From an uncultured Micrococcales bacterium (lineage in GTDB: Bacteria; Actinomycetota; Actinomycetes; Actinomycetales; Microbacteriaceae): DNA of 34,228 nucleotides. The notes under the pieces are model-generated. The model made no database searches. It was not told the origin of the DNA and saw only the letters and a program-made list of their open reading frames with translations. Position numbers and translations under genes: made by a program. Location of the stretch: positions 1-34,228 of the forward strand of contig CAIXVE010000006.1 in assembly GCA_903922825.1 (NCBI GenBank), given 5' to 3'. The stretch's first letter is position 1, and each line of letters starts with the position of its first letter. This document shows, piece after piece, positions 15,366 through 24,278 of this stretch.

Positions 15366-17327
15366 TTACCAGATTGAAACGCGCTTGGCTGGTTCCAGCC
15401 ACATCGCATCTGCTTCAGTAACATCGAAAGCTTCATAGAATGAATCGAAGTTACTTGCAACCTGGTTACATCTAAACTCGGAAGGTGAGTGTGGGTCAGT
15501 TGCAAGACGCTGAATAGCAATAGCTTCTCTTGACTTACCTCTCCAGATCAAACCCCAAGATAAGAAGAATCTTTGAGCCCCAGTTAGACCATCAATGACT
15601 TCTGGTTCTTTGCCATTCAAGCTCATCAGGTATGCCTTGTATGCAATAGTGATGCCACCAAGGTCACCAATGTTCTCACCAATGGTAAGAGCACCGTTGA
15701 CTTTGTATTCATCGCCAAGACCATCAGGTGTCAACGCGTCATACTGCTCGATAAGCACCTTGGTTCTGTCCTCAAATGCCTTACGGTCTTCTTCGGTCCA
15801 CCAAGAAATAAGCGCTCCATCACCGTCATACTTTGAACCCTGGTCATCGAAGCCGTGGCCAATTTCGTGTCCGATAACTCCACCAATACCGCCGAAGTTA
15901 ATGGCATCATCAGCATCCAAACTGAAGAACGGTGGCTGCAAGATAGCTGCTGGGAAAACAATTTCGTTGAACCCTGGGTTGTAATAGGCGTTCACTGTTT
16001 GAGGGGTCATGAACCACTCATCGCGGTCAAGTGGAGCACCAATCTTGGCTGACTCTTTATCTGCCTGCCATGCTGACGCACGTCTCACGTTACCTAGAAG
16101 ATCATTACGCTCAATAGTTAGAGAAGAGTAGTCCTTCCACTTGCTTGGATAACCAATCTTTGGGTTGAACTTAGAAAGCTTAACTAGAGCTTTCTGCTTG
16201 GTCTCTTCAGTCATCCAGTCAAGATTCTTGATTGACTCTTCATAGGCCTTGATTAGCCACTTCACCAATTCATCCATGCGAGCTTTAGCTGCAGGAGGGA
16301 AATGCTTCTCAACATAAATCTTTCCAACTGCTTCACCTAGAGAAGATTCAACTAGTTGAACTCCGCGCTTCCAACGAGCACGCATCTCTGGTTGACCAGT
16401 TAGCTTCTTGCCGTAGAAATCAAAACGCGTGTTAACAAAGTCATCGCTTAGATACGGCGCAGCAGAGTTAATAACCTGCCATGACAACCACAACTTAACT
16501 TCCTCGATGTTGCCTTCGTTGAATACTTCGGTCACACCTTCAAAGAATGAAGGCATCATGACTACGGTTTCAAAAAGAATCTTTGAATCGAACTGCATTC
16601 CTGAAAGATATGCAGCCCAATCAAAAGTTGGCATCATTTTGTTTAGGTGATCGAAAGTAACAAGGTTGTAGGTCTTCTCTGCATCGCGAGAGTCAACAAC
16701 GTTCCAGTGATACTTAGACAACTTGGTTTCAAAAGACATGATCTTTTGAGCATCTGCGTCTGCTTCTGCTGCTGACCAACCAGCATGTTGAAGCATGGAA
16801 GAGATGTATGGAACGTATGCATCTCTGAAATCTGCATACTTCTCATCGTGATAGTAAGACTCGTCAGGAAGCCCCAATCCTCCTTGATACATGTTCACTA
16901 GATAGCGCTCCGGGTTACCTGGATCGTTGTTCACATAGAAACCAAATAGACCGCTAGCTCCGCCTCTTTCAAGTTCACCCATCAATCGAGTCAACTCTGA
17001 GAAAGATGCAGCTTTGATTCGAGCAAGATCCTCGGAGATAGGTGCGGCACCTAGTTCATTAGCTCTGGCCTCATCTAGGAAAGATGCATACATATCACCA
17101 ATCTGCTGACTAACACCAGGCTTTGGATTAGCTTGGGCTTCTTCAAGGATTGCTTTAACTGCATCCTCGGAATCATCGCGAAGTTTATAGAAAGAGCCAT
17201 GAACAGCTTGGTCTGCAGGAATGTCCTCGTTCTTCAGCCAGTCACCGTTAGCGTGTCTGAAAAGGTCGTCCTGAGGACGAACAGTTGAATCGAAGCCGTT
17301 TTTGTTGATGCCATTAGTTTCAGTCAT
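15366..17327 (-). CDS. M13-family (neprilysin/PepO) zinc metallopeptidase
   Basis: A gluzincin endopeptidase that cleaves oligopeptides. The 653-residue protein has the zinc motif HEIGH (487-491) and the third ligand in ENIGD (551-555: Glu551, with Asp555 supporting). The M13 substrate-binding NAYYNPGFNEIVFPA (446-460) precedes them. The N-terminal PRPQDDLFRHANGDW-like opening (about 17-30) is typical. There is no signal peptide, so it is a cytoplasmic oligopeptidase like some PepO enzymes, probably recycling peptides. Length and residues are complete. TAAGAT lies 7 bases before the ATG. The thioesterase gene follows 3 bp downstream; trhO diverges 52 bp away. Confidence 0.93.
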   Translation of the reverse strand: MTETNGINKNGFDSTVRPQDDLFRHANGDWLKNEDIPADQAVHGSFYKLRDDSEDAVKAILEEAQANPKPGVSQQIGDMYASFLDEARANELGAAPISEDLARIKAASFSELTRLMGELERGGASGLFGFYVNNDPGNPERYLVNMYQGGLGLPDESYYHDEKYADFRDAYVPYISSMLQHAGWSAAEADADAQKIMSFETKLSKYHWNVVDSRDAEKTYNLVTFDHLNKMMPTFDWAAYLSGMQFDSKILFETVVMMPSFFEGVTEVFNEGNIEEVKLWLSWQVINSAAPYLSDDFVNTRFDFYGKKLTGQPEMRARWKRGVQLVESSLGEAVGKIYVEKHFPPAAKARMDELVKWLIKAYEESIKNLDWMTEETKQKALVKLSKFNPKIGYPSKWKDYSSLTIERNDLLGNVRRASAWQADKESAKIGAPLDRDEWFMTPQTVNAYYNPGFNEIVFPAAILQPPFFSLDADDAINFGGIGGVIGHEIGHGFDDQGSKYDGDGALISWWTEEDRKAFEDRTKVLIEQYDALTPDGLGDEYKVNGALTIGENIGDLGGITIAYKAYLMSLNGKEPEVIDGLTGAQRFFLSWGLIWRGKSREAIAIQRLATDPHSPSEFRCNQVASNFDSFYEAFDVTEADAMWLEPAKRVSIW

Positions 17328-17340
17328 GGGCTTAATCTTA
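17328..17340 (-). promoter_or_regulatory. Putative leaderless -10 element of the M13 peptidase gene
   Basis: On the minus strand TAAGAT (17335-17340) is followed by 7 bases and the ATG. It shares the 52-bp intergenic region with the divergent trhO -10 element. No Shine-Dalgarno sequence precedes the start. Confidence 0.4.
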
Positions 17341-17367
17341 CGACTAGAACAGTTACCTTGTTTTGCT

Positions 17368-17379
17368 TAGAATTGGGAT
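17368..17379 (+). promoter_or_regulatory. Putative leaderless -10 element of trhO
   Basis: TAGAAT (17368-17373) is followed by TGGGAT and then the GTG start at 17380. This places the expected transcription start on the first base of the start codon. The same TAGAAT-N6 arrangement occurs at crgA. Confidence 0.5.
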
Positions 17380-18288
17380 GTGGAACTACAAAAAATCATC
17401 CTTTACTACGGCTTTACCCCTGTTAAAGACCCCGTAGCACTCAAGCTTTGGCAGCAGGAACTCTGTGAACGCCTTGGCCTAAAGGGGAGAATCCTGATCT
17501 CCGAGCATGGAATAAATGGAACTCTCGGTGGAGACATGTCTGCTCTAAAGCAGTATGTGAAGGCAACTAAACAGTTCCCGGGGTTTAGAAAAATCGACTT
17601 CAAATGGTCCATGGGCACAGGAAATGATTTCCCAAGGCTAAAAGTGCGTGTTCGCAAAGAATTGGTTGCCTTTGATGCTCCAGAGGCAATCAAAGTGGCT
17701 GAAGGTGGGATCACTAACGGCGGAAAGCATCTGAAGCCTAAAGCGGTTGACCAGCTAGTTGCTGAGCGTGGTGACGATGTGGTCTTCTTCGATGGTAGAA
17801 ATGCTTTTGAAGCCGAGATTGGCAGATTCAAGAACGCAATCGTTCCAGATGTTCAAACTTCTCATGACTTCGTAGCTGAAATTAAGAGTGGTAAGTATGA
17901 CCACATAAAGGACAAGGCCGTCGTAACCTATTGCACCGGTGGTGTTCGCTGCGAAATCCTGAGCGCCATAATGCTGGATAACGGTTTTAAAGAGGTTTAC
18001 CAGATCGACGGAGGGATTGTTCGCTACGGTGAAAGTCAAGGTGACAGTTCGCTTTGGGAAGGTTCACTATACGTTTTTGATGACCGTCTAAACATTAATT
18101 TCACCGAAGAGGCCAAGACCATTGGTAAATGTGAGAAATGTGAAACCCCGACCTCTCGCTTCAGAAATTGTTCCGCATTGGGTTGCCGCGACCTAATTTT
18201 GCTTTGTGATTCCTGTGCTGACGTCCCAGAGAACTTAGGCTGTTCTCCAACCCACACCAGAGGTAAGAGACGACAACAGGTTGGCTAA
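17380..18288 (+). CDS. trhO: tRNA uridine(34) hydroxylase (rhodanese family)
   Basis: Oxygen-dependent hydroxylation of uridine at the tRNA wobble position, giving ho5U, in the cytoplasm. The 302-residue protein has the TrhO/YceA layout. An acylphosphatase-like N-terminal domain (about 1-95) has GRILISEHGINGTLGG (36-51). A rhodanese domain (about 120-225) has active-site loop CTGGVRCE with Cys185. A Cys-rich C-terminus includes C251-x2-C254, C264, C269 and C276-x2-C279, which may bind a metal. It is transcribed alone, from a probably leaderless start, to a strong terminator. Older annotation would call it a rhodanese-related sulfurtransferase. Confidence 0.93.
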   Translation: MELQKIILYYGFTPVKDPVALKLWQQELCERLGLKGRILISEHGINGTLGGDMSALKQYVKATKQFPGFRKIDFKWSMGTGNDFPRLKVRVRKELVAFDAPEAIKVAEGGITNGGKHLKPKAVDQLVAERGDDVVFFDGRNAFEAEIGRFKNAIVPDVQTSHDFVAEIKSGKYDHIKDKAVVTYCTGGVRCEILSAIMLDNGFKEVYQIDGGIVRYGESQGDSSLWEGSLYVFDDRLNINFTEEAKTIGKCEKCETPTSRFRNCSALGCRDLILLCDSCADVPENLGCSPTHTRGKRRQQVG

Positions 18289-18297
18289 GGCTTAAAA

Positions 18298-18333
18298 GAA
18301 CCCCCCCCCCCGGTTTGATCCGGGGGGTTTTCT
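18298..18333. terminator. GC-rich bidirectional terminator with poly-C tract
   Basis: CCCCCCGG (18306-18313) pairs with CCGGGGGG (18320-18327) around a TTTGAT loop, followed by TTTTCTT. On the other strand the hairpin is followed by TTCTTTT, so it can serve both trhO and the convergent exported-protein gene. The left arm is part of an 11-C run (18301-18311). Confidence 0.85.
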
Positions 18334-18357
18334 TGCATATCCCAAGGAGATGGAAAT

Positions 18358-18855
18358 TTAGTTAGCTGAAACGTCCTGTGTTGAAACGACGTTGATCAGT
18401 GCGACCTTGTAGTTACCTGGGTGAGGCAAGTTCAAAGTCACGGTCTGTGATCCAGTACCAGTAACTGCAACAGTGAAACTGTGGTCAGGTCTGATTGGAG
18501 CGCCAACCGGAGGCGTTGGAGCATTGGCTGGAGCAACCTCTGTTACTAGCAATTGGTAAGTTCCAGTTGCTGGAACATCCACTGTCACAGTCTTAGTGAT
18601 AGGAGCGAAGCCATTTTTAGGGCCGCCGTGGCGTCCGTGCTTACCGCGTCCACCGTCACCATCATTGTCGCCAAAGCCACCGTTACCAAAGCTTGGTGGG
18701 GTTGGGGTTGCTGAAGACGTTGGGGTGCTCGTTGCTGTGCTCTTGTTGTTAACGTGAGGAACATTTTTACTTGCAAGAGCTGGGGAGGCAATAGCGATTG
18801 CGGCAACAGCGATAACTGATGTTGCGATAACCGTCGCTTTGTTCTTTAAGTTCAT
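18358..18855 (-). CDS. Small exported protein of unknown function, Gly/Asp/His-rich
   Basis: I do not recognise the family. The 165-residue protein has a clear signal peptide (about 1-29, cleavage after ALA). A Ser/Thr/Pro linker follows (about 38-54), then a Gly/Asp/Lys/His-rich stretch (about 56-83) with NDGDGG and KHGRHGG, and a beta-rich C-terminal half (about 90-165). The Asp and His clusters could bind metal, but this is only suggestive. The ATG has a good purine-rich ribosome binding site (AAAGAGAAAG). It stands alone between the trhO terminator and the divergent fhaA operon. Confidence 0.75.
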   Translation of the reverse strand: MNLKNKATVIATSVIAVAAIAIASPALASKNVPHVNNKSTATSTPTSSATPTPPSFGNGGFGDNDGDGGRGKHGRHGGPKNGFAPITKTVTVDVPATGTYQLLVTEVAPANAPTPPVGAPIRPDHSFTVAVTGTGSQTVTLNLPHPGNYKVALINVVSTQDVSAN

Positions 18856-18982
18856 TGTCTGTTCTTTCTCTTTGAGCTGACAAGTTCAAAGATACGCAAG
18901 TTGATCTCTCAGGGGCATGAATTTCAACCATACCTAACCCTTTTGACAGGTTTCTCTCAGTTTTGCTGCCTAGCCCAGATAC

Positions 18983-19013
18983 TTGGCTTTGAGCTTTAAA
19001 CTTGACCTATAAA
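18983..19013 (+). promoter_or_regulatory. Candidate promoter of the fhaA-pknB operon
   Basis: TATAAA (19008-19013) is a good -10 hexamer; TTGGCT (18983-18988) is a weak -35 at a long 19-base spacing. A perfect TTGACA at 18943-18948 also exists but lacks a good -10 box. The expected start near 19020 would leave a short leader containing AAGGAAA before the GTG. Confidence 0.35.
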
Positions 19014-19033
19014 CAGCTAAGGAAACCTAAGTC

Positions 19034-19720
19034 GTGGGTCTAGTAGACAAGTTTGAAAAACGGATTGAAAGATTCGTCAATGGTGCCTTCTCTAAAGCTT
19101 TCAAGTCTCAAATTCAACCGGTTGAGCTAGCTTCTGCTGTGAAAAACAAGATGGATAAGGGTGCGGCAGTAGTTGATCGAGACAGGATCCTGGCTCCTAA
19201 TGCATATGTAATAAAGGTGTCCGGCTCTGACTACAGCAGACTAACTCAGCACGGGTCTCTGATTCCTGAATTATCTAAGCAGGTTGCAGCTCACGCTAAA
19301 AAGCAGCGTTATCAATTTGGTGAAGCTTTAGAAATAAAGATTGAGGTTTCCAATTCGCTTGGTGTAGGACAGGTTCAGGTGACCGCAACTGGAAGTAAGA
19401 GTGAGAACCTTGCGGCAGTCAGTTGGAAGCCCGCATTAGATTTTGCCGGCAAGCGCTACCTGCTTGCTAAAAGTAGAACCACCGTTGGTAGAGATTCCTC
19501 AGCCGATCTTCAAGTTGATGACACCGGTCTATCGCGAACACACTTTGCTATCTCCTGGGATGGAACAAACGCGAGCATTGAAGATTTAGGGTCAACTAAT
19601 GGCACCAAGGTTGCAGGAAATAAGATTTCGTCGCAGAACTTATCCCCAGACACCGTTATTGAAGCTGGTAGAACAACTTTTGTGTTTAGAGTTATCGCAT
19701 CTAACGGTGGTGACAAGTGA
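19034..19720 (+). CDS. fhaA: FHA-domain signalling protein with DUF3662 N-terminus
   Basis: Cytoplasmic phosphothreonine reader in the Ser/Thr kinase network controlling cell-wall synthesis. The 228-residue protein has the conserved N-terminal domain (about 1-125: MGLVDKFEKRIERFVNGAFS) and a C-terminal FHA domain (about 143-222) with GRDSSADLQV, SRTH and STNGT phosphopeptide-binding motifs. It is much shorter than the mycobacterial homologue (over 500 residues) because it lacks the long disordered linker. GTG at 19034 has AAGGAAA upstream. It is the first gene of the seven-gene operon, and its stop overlaps fhaB by 4 bp. Confidence 0.92.
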   Translation: MGLVDKFEKRIERFVNGAFSKAFKSQIQPVELASAVKNKMDKGAAVVDRDRILAPNAYVIKVSGSDYSRLTQHGSLIPELSKQVAAHAKKQRYQFGEALEIKIEVSNSLGVGQVQVTATGSKSENLAAVSWKPALDFAGKRYLLAKSRTTVGRDSSADLQVDDTGLSRTHFAISWDGTNASIEDLGSTNGTKVAGNKISSQNLSPDTVIEAGRTTFVFRVIASNGGDK

Positions 19721-20241
19721 GTGAGTTAGCGCTTTTTATCGTTAGGGCCGGGTTCCTACTTATTCTTTGGTTGTTTGTGCTTAGCATCATCGCAATCATT
19801 CGTGCAGATCTCTTTAGTGAAAGAGTTCTAACCAAAGTTGTTGAGAAGAACATGCCCACGGCTTTATCTTCACCAACAACTGGAATTACAACTCTTGGTG
19901 ATTTCTCAGCTGCTGCTGGCTCTTCTTCAATAGTCACAGCAATAAATGCAACTCCGAGTATTTTGGTTGTAATTGAAGGTCCACTTCAAGGAACAGAGTT
20001 AGTTCTTGATCGTAAAGAACTTCGCATAGGTCGAGCGCCAAACAGTGATCTTGTTCTAGACGATGATTATGTGTCAACCCAACACGCTCGTATTCAGAGA
20101 ATAGATGATGGGTGGGTTATCCAAGATTTGAATTCCACGAACGGAACATATGTTGATGGCCAGCGCATCGGTGCGCCGGTAAACATCAAACAAGAAATGC
20201 AAATACGTATTGGTAAAACTATCTTCGAGCTAAGAGGTTAG
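19717..20241 (+). CDS. fhaB: Membrane-anchored FHA-domain protein
   Basis: Second phosphothreonine reader (FhaB/FipA type), 174 residues. An N-terminal membrane helix (about 4-27) is followed by a variable linker and a C-terminal FHA domain (about 85-170) with GRAPNSDLVL, STQHARI and STNGTYVDG. In related actinobacteria it links kinase signalling to septal and elongation proteins at the membrane; that role is inferred here. GTG starts within the fhaA stop (4-bp overlap), and pstP starts 2 bp after its stop. Confidence 0.92.
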   Translation: MSELALFIVRAGFLLILWLFVLSIIAIIRADLFSERVLTKVVEKNMPTALSSPTTGITTLGDFSAAAGSSSIVTAINATPSILVVIEGPLQGTELVLDRKELRIGRAPNSDLVLDDDYVSTQHARIQRIDDGWVIQDLNSTNGTYVDGQRIGAPVNIKQEMQIRIGKTIFELRG

Positions 20242-20243
20242 TT

Positions 20244-21497
20244 GTGAGCCTACGTTTCGTTAGTGCAGCTAAAAGCGATAAGGGTAAAGTTCGTGCCAGC
20301 AACCAAGATGGTGGCTACGCTGGTGTGAACTTGTTTATTGTTGCCGATGGTATGGGTGGGCATGCTGGAGGAGACATTGCCTCAGCAATGGCAACGCAAC
20401 ATGTTGCTCAATACGAAGATGCATACAGCGATTCGGAGAGTGCTACTGCTGCCCTACTTAAAGGCATGAAGGAAGCGAACCAAAAGCTCATAGATACTGT
20501 GAACAAGTATCGCTACCTAGCTGGCATGGGCACCACCCTTGATTCCCTTGTCTTTACAGGGAATATGGCCAATGTCGTTCACATCGGTGATTCGAGAGTT
20601 TATTTGTTACGCGATGGCATCTTGAAGCAGGTAACTAAAGATCACACTTTCGTTCAGAAGCTAATTGATACCGGGCGTATCACTGAAGAAGAAGCCCTAT
20701 ATCACCCACGAAGAAATGTTCTTCTTCGTGTGCTTGGAGATTCTTCAGATGAGCCTGAGTTCGATGTTCATCAATTTGAAATTCAGGCTGGGGATAGATT
20801 CCTGCTTTGTTCTGATGGTCTTTACGGTTATGTTCCGCAAACCATCATGTATGAAAACATGAGGGTAGCTGATTTAGAAGAAGCTTCCGATCTTTTAGTT
20901 GCTGAAACACGAGAGTATGGTGCACCAGATAACGTAACTGTAATTCTGATTGATGTTATCGAAAGTGATGAGACCCCACAAATACAATCAATCACTTGGT
21001 TAGGTTCTGCTGCTAACGAAGTTGCAATCAAAGAAGGTAAGGGACCTGACGGGTTCCTTGAAATCTTTAGCCCGATTCGTTGGTATGAATCGCTTCGTGA
21101 AAGATTAGCTCGAGAAGAATATCGTTCAGAGAAAGATCCACTTCTAAGTAAAGCTATAAGCGAGTTTGATGGCAAAGTCAGAAGATTTAGAATACGTGGA
21201 TTTGTTTTAGCTTTTCTAATAACTTCTCTTGTGCTCGCTGGAGTTGGTGGTGTTTATGCATACACTCAAACCCGTTACTACTTAGGTGTTCAAGACGGCA
21301 AGGTTGCTATCTATCAAGGTATTAAAGAAAGTTTTGGTGGCTTTGGTTTTAGTCATCTATTTGAAAAATCAAACATCTCGGTTTTAGATCTCCCTTCCTT
21401 TCAACAAGATCTACTTTCAAGAACTATTTCAGCCGACAATCTGAAAGAAGCTCAAACTAAACTAAATGAAATAGTTGCGAGCATCCAACATGGCTAG
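20244..21497 (+). CDS. pstP: PP2C-type Ser/Thr protein phosphatase
   Basis: Dephosphorylates the kinases PknA/PknB and their targets. The 417-residue protein has a cytoplasmic PP2C domain (about 1-240) with metal-binding motifs NQDGG (20-24), VADGMGGHAGGD (33-44, Asp35), GDSRVYLLRDG, SDGLYG (190-195, Asp191) and APDNVT (227-232, Asp229). A juxtamembrane linker, one membrane helix (about 319-340) and a ~75-residue extracytoplasmic tail follow. All expected metal ligands are present. The GTG start lies 2 bp after fhaB; rodA starts within its last codons. Confidence 0.94.
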   Translation: MSLRFVSAAKSDKGKVRASNQDGGYAGVNLFIVADGMGGHAGGDIASAMATQHVAQYEDAYSDSESATAALLKGMKEANQKLIDTVNKYRYLAGMGTTLDSLVFTGNMANVVHIGDSRVYLLRDGILKQVTKDHTFVQKLIDTGRITEEEALYHPRRNVLLRVLGDSSDEPEFDVHQFEIQAGDRFLLCSDGLYGYVPQTIMYENMRVADLEEASDLLVAETREYGAPDNVTVILIDVIESDETPQIQSITWLGSAANEVAIKEGKGPDGFLEIFSPIRWYESLRERLAREEYRSEKDPLLSKAISEFDGKVRRFRIRGFVLAFLITSLVLAGVGGVYAYTQTRYYLGVQDGKVAIYQGIKESFGGFGFSHLFEKSNISVLDLPSFQQDLLSRTISADNLKEAQTKLNEIVASIQHG

Positions 21498-22830
21498 AGT
21501 GAGCCGAGCTATTCCTAAAAAGCGCAACCTTGAGTTGCTGATGTTGCTCTTTGGGTTTGGTTTATATGCCTTTGCGCTGAGCCAGGTGCAGCTAGCAACA
21601 ATTCTTATCTTGCGACCAGACGGTTGGCTCTATTGGTCGCTGCCAGTTGTTGCAGCAACTGCTTTCCATTTAGTTTTGCGGTTCAGAGCTAGTGATTCAG
21701 ATCCTCTTCTTTTACCCATCGGATTTTTGCTAAACGTCATTGGCATCATGATGATATATCGTCTTGATTTAGTGAAAGCTTCAACCGAAGACAATGCGGT
21801 TGCTTATAGACAGGTGATTTGGACTGTTGTGGCGATTGTGATTGCCGGTGGTGTTTTGTTTTTTGTGAAGACACATCTATCTCTGCGTAGATATATCTAT
21901 ATCTCAATGGCTGTTGGTGTTTTGCTTTTAGTTCTGCCTCTGCTTCCAGTTGTCGGCAAGACAGTTAGTGGCGCTCACCTCTGGGTAGCTATCGGGCCGC
22001 TTAGTTTTCAGCCAGGAGAACTTGCCAAAATTGCACTTTGCATTTTCTTTGCTGGTTACCTGACTTCGCGTCGTGAGGCTTTGTCGGTGGTGGGTCGAAA
22101 GTTGATGGGTATGCGTATTCCGCCAGCTAGGGAACTTGGTCCGATTGTCTTTATTTGGCTAGCCAGCCTAGGTGTTTTGGTCCTACAGAGAGACCTTGGA
22201 ACATCTTTGCTGTTCTTTGGACTGTTCCTAGTCATGATTTATGTCTCAACCGGTCGAGTTTTCTATGTTTTGGTCGGTTTTGTGATGTTTGTTGCAGGAG
22301 CGTTGGTTGCCTCACGGTTGATGAGCTATGTCGGTGGTCGCTTTGATGCATGGCTAGATCCTCTAAATGACGCTTTGTATCAAGCGCCAGGAGGGTCATA
22401 TCAGCTGGTTCAGTCCATGTTTGGTTTAGCTCACGGAGGTTTGTTTGGCACTGGGCTCGGTGGTGGTTTACCGCAAATAGTTCCATTAGCTCAAAGCGAC
22501 TTCATAGTTTCAGCTATCGGTGAAGAACTAGGTTTGGTGGGACTGTTCGCGGTTCTGTCTTTGTATTTGGTTTTAATTGCTAGAGCACTGCGCATAGCCA
22601 ATGCTCACGCTGATGATTTCAGTAAATTGCTTTCGATTGGTTTTGGTTTTGTTATTGCTTTGCAGTTATTCATCGTTGTTGGTGGCGTGCTCAGAGTTGT
22701 TCCACTTACCGGTCTAACCACCCCATTACTAACCGCAGGTGGAAGCTCTCTGGTTGCGAACTGGATCATTATCGCCTTGCTCTTACGTCTTTCAGATACG
22801 TTACCTAAAAAAGGTACGGTGACTGAATGA
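21490..22830 (+). CDS. rodA: SEDS-family peptidoglycan glycosyltransferase
   Basis: Polymerises lipid II glycan strands for cell elongation, in partnership with the class B PBP encoded next. From ATG 21490 the protein has 446 residues and about 10 membrane helices. SEDS features are visible, including QPGELAKIALCIFFAGYL, QRDLGTSLLFFGLF and the C-terminal TGLTTPLLTAGGSS loop. ATG 21490 is chosen over an in-frame upstream TTG because it gives the usual basic N-terminus (MARVSRAIPKKR); it overlaps pstP by 8 bp. Its stop overlaps pbpA by 4 bp. FtsW is the alternative, but the operon context identifies it as RodA. Confidence 0.93.
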   Translation: MARVSRAIPKKRNLELLMLLFGFGLYAFALSQVQLATILILRPDGWLYWSLPVVAATAFHLVLRFRASDSDPLLLPIGFLLNVIGIMMIYRLDLVKASTEDNAVAYRQVIWTVVAIVIAGGVLFFVKTHLSLRRYIYISMAVGVLLLVLPLLPVVGKTVSGAHLWVAIGPLSFQPGELAKIALCIFFAGYLTSRREALSVVGRKLMGMRIPPARELGPIVFIWLASLGVLVLQRDLGTSLLFFGLFLVMIYVSTGRVFYVLVGFVMFVAGALVASRLMSYVGGRFDAWLDPLNDALYQAPGGSYQLVQSMFGLAHGGLFGTGLGGGLPQIVPLAQSDFIVSAIGEELGLVGLFAVLSLYLVLIARALRIANAHADDFSKLLSIGFGFVIALQLFIVVGGVLRVVPLTGLTTPLLTAGGSSLVANWIIIALLLRLSDTLPKKGTVTE

Positions 22831-24278
22831 AAAAGGAAATCCGTCGAGTCACAAACATTATCGTTTTGATGTTTGTGAGTTTATTTGCGGCTTCAAGTGC
22901 AATGCAGGTTATCAACGCTGATTCTCTGAACAATGATTCAAGAAATCAAAGGGCAGTGTATGACGGATATAAGACTCAGCGTGGGGCAATACTTGTAAAT
23001 AATCAACCGATCGCTGAATCAATTCCAACATCGGATGCATATCACTATCTAAGAAAATATTCTGGTGAAGAGTACTCCGCTTTATCTGGTTTCTATTCTT
23101 TGTATTTAGGTAGAACAGGTTTAGAAAACTTTTTAGACAACTCGCTGCGCGGCGACAACTCTGCTCAGTTCTTTGAACAGTTAAATGCACTATTCAGCGG
23201 TAATCCAGTTACCGGCGCATCAGTTGAATTAACTATTGATCCTAAAATTCAAAAGATTGCTTGGGATGCACTTGGAAATAAAAAAGGTGCTGTCATCGCA
23301 ATGGATCCAACTACTGGAAAAATTCTTGCTTTAGTTTCAAAGCCGGGCTTCGATCCAAACTTGCTTTCAACACATAACACTGCTGACGCTGCTGCAAATT
23401 ATAAAACTCTGCTAACCGCAAAGGGTTCCCCTCTGATAAACAAGGCCATCGGTGGAAGCCTTTATGCGCCCGGTTCTGTTTTTAAACTTGTTGTTGCAGC
23501 AGCTGCTTTTGAATCAGGTAAATACACTCCTGCATCAACTTTCCCTAACCCACGCAAATACACTTTGCCTGGTACTAAAACAGTAATTACCAACTCTGGT
23601 GAGAGTAGCTGTGGTGGAGCAGCAACTGTTTCTATAGCCACCGCCTTGAAACTAAGTTGCAACATTCCTTTTGCTCAACTAGGTGTTGCCTTAGGTCAAG
23701 AGGCCATAGCTCAACAGGCAAAGGCGTTTGGCTTTGGCGAATCAGTCTCAATTCCTGTGAAGTCAACGCCTAGTGTTTATCCGAGCAACATGGATGATGC
23801 TCAAACTGCAATGAGTTCCTTTGGTCAATTTGATGTTCGAGTTTCTCCGCTACAAATGCTTATGGTGACTTCAGCTATCGCTAACGCAGGTGTCGAGATG
23901 CAGCCCTACCTTGTTGACCAAATCTTCACAGCTAACCTAACTCTGTTAGATAAGGGTCAGCCAACAGAACTACCTCGATCGATAACGACTAGCACCGCTG
24001 AATCGTTGAAGCGCATGATGATTGCTGCAGTGTCTTCGGGGGTTAGCTCTAATGCTCAGATTCCTGGTGTGAAGGTTGCTGGCAAAACCGGCACAGCACA
24101 AAACGGCCCTAAAGATCCATACACTCTTTGGTTCACTGGGTTTGCTCCTGCAGATGCACCTCAGGTTGCTGTGACAGTTGTTGTTGAAGATGGTGGAGGC
24201 ATGGGTCAGAACGGTAGAGGTAATTCTCTCGCTGCACCTATCGCTAAGAAAGTTATGCAGGCGGTGTTGAAGAAGTGA
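22827..24278 (+). CDS. pbpA: Class B penicillin-binding protein (transpeptidase)
   Basis: Cross-links peptidoglycan outside the membrane as the partner of RodA. The 483-residue protein has an N-terminal membrane anchor (about 10-30), a short dimerisation/linker domain (about 45-150) and a transpeptidase domain (about 155-483). The active-site motifs are complete: S217-V-F-K220, S277-C-N279 and K420-T-G422. Its ATG overlaps the rodA stop by 4 bp and its stop overlaps the pknA start by 4 bp. The absence of PASTA domains and the short length fit the actinobacterial PbpA group. Confidence 0.94.
   Translation: MKKEIRRVTNIIVLMFVSLFAASSAMQVINADSLNNDSRNQRAVYDGYKTQRGAILVNNQPIAESIPTSDAYHYLRKYSGEEYSALSGFYSLYLGRTGLENFLDNSLRGDNSAQFFEQLNALFSGNPVTGASVELTIDPKIQKIAWDALGNKKGAVIAMDPTTGKILALVSKPGFDPNLLSTHNTADAAANYKTLLTAKGSPLINKAIGGSLYAPGSVFKLVVAAAAFESGKYTPASTFPNPRKYTLPGTKTVITNSGESSCGGAATVSIATALKLSCNIPFAQLGVALGQEAIAQQAKAFGFGESVSIPVKSTPSVYPSNMDDAQTAMSSFGQFDVRVSPLQMLMVTSAIANAGVEMQPYLVDQIFTANLTLLDKGQPTELPRSITTSTAESLKRMMIAAVSSGVSSNAQIPGVKVAGKTGTAQNGPKDPYTLWFTGFAPADAPQVAVTVVVEDGGGMGQNGRGNSLAAPIAKKVMQAVLKK

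Noticed and set aside
15595-15984. 129-codon open frame on the plus strand antisense to the M13 peptidase
   Set aside because: No recognisable domain, no ribosome binding site, and fully inside a well-conserved gene including its HEIGH motif.
17406-17831. 141-codon open frame antisense to trhO
   Set aside because: Composition (Ser/Pro-rich, no domain) is typical of a shadow frame; the opposite strand encodes a complete TrhO.
18856-19033. tRNA gene or origin elements in the longest intergenic gap
   Set aside because: No T-loop (GGTTCRA) or cloverleaf and no cluster of DnaA boxes were found; only candidate promoter elements.
20828-21175. 115-codon open frame antisense to pstP
   Set aside because: Lies entirely opposite the intact phosphatase gene and shows no motif.
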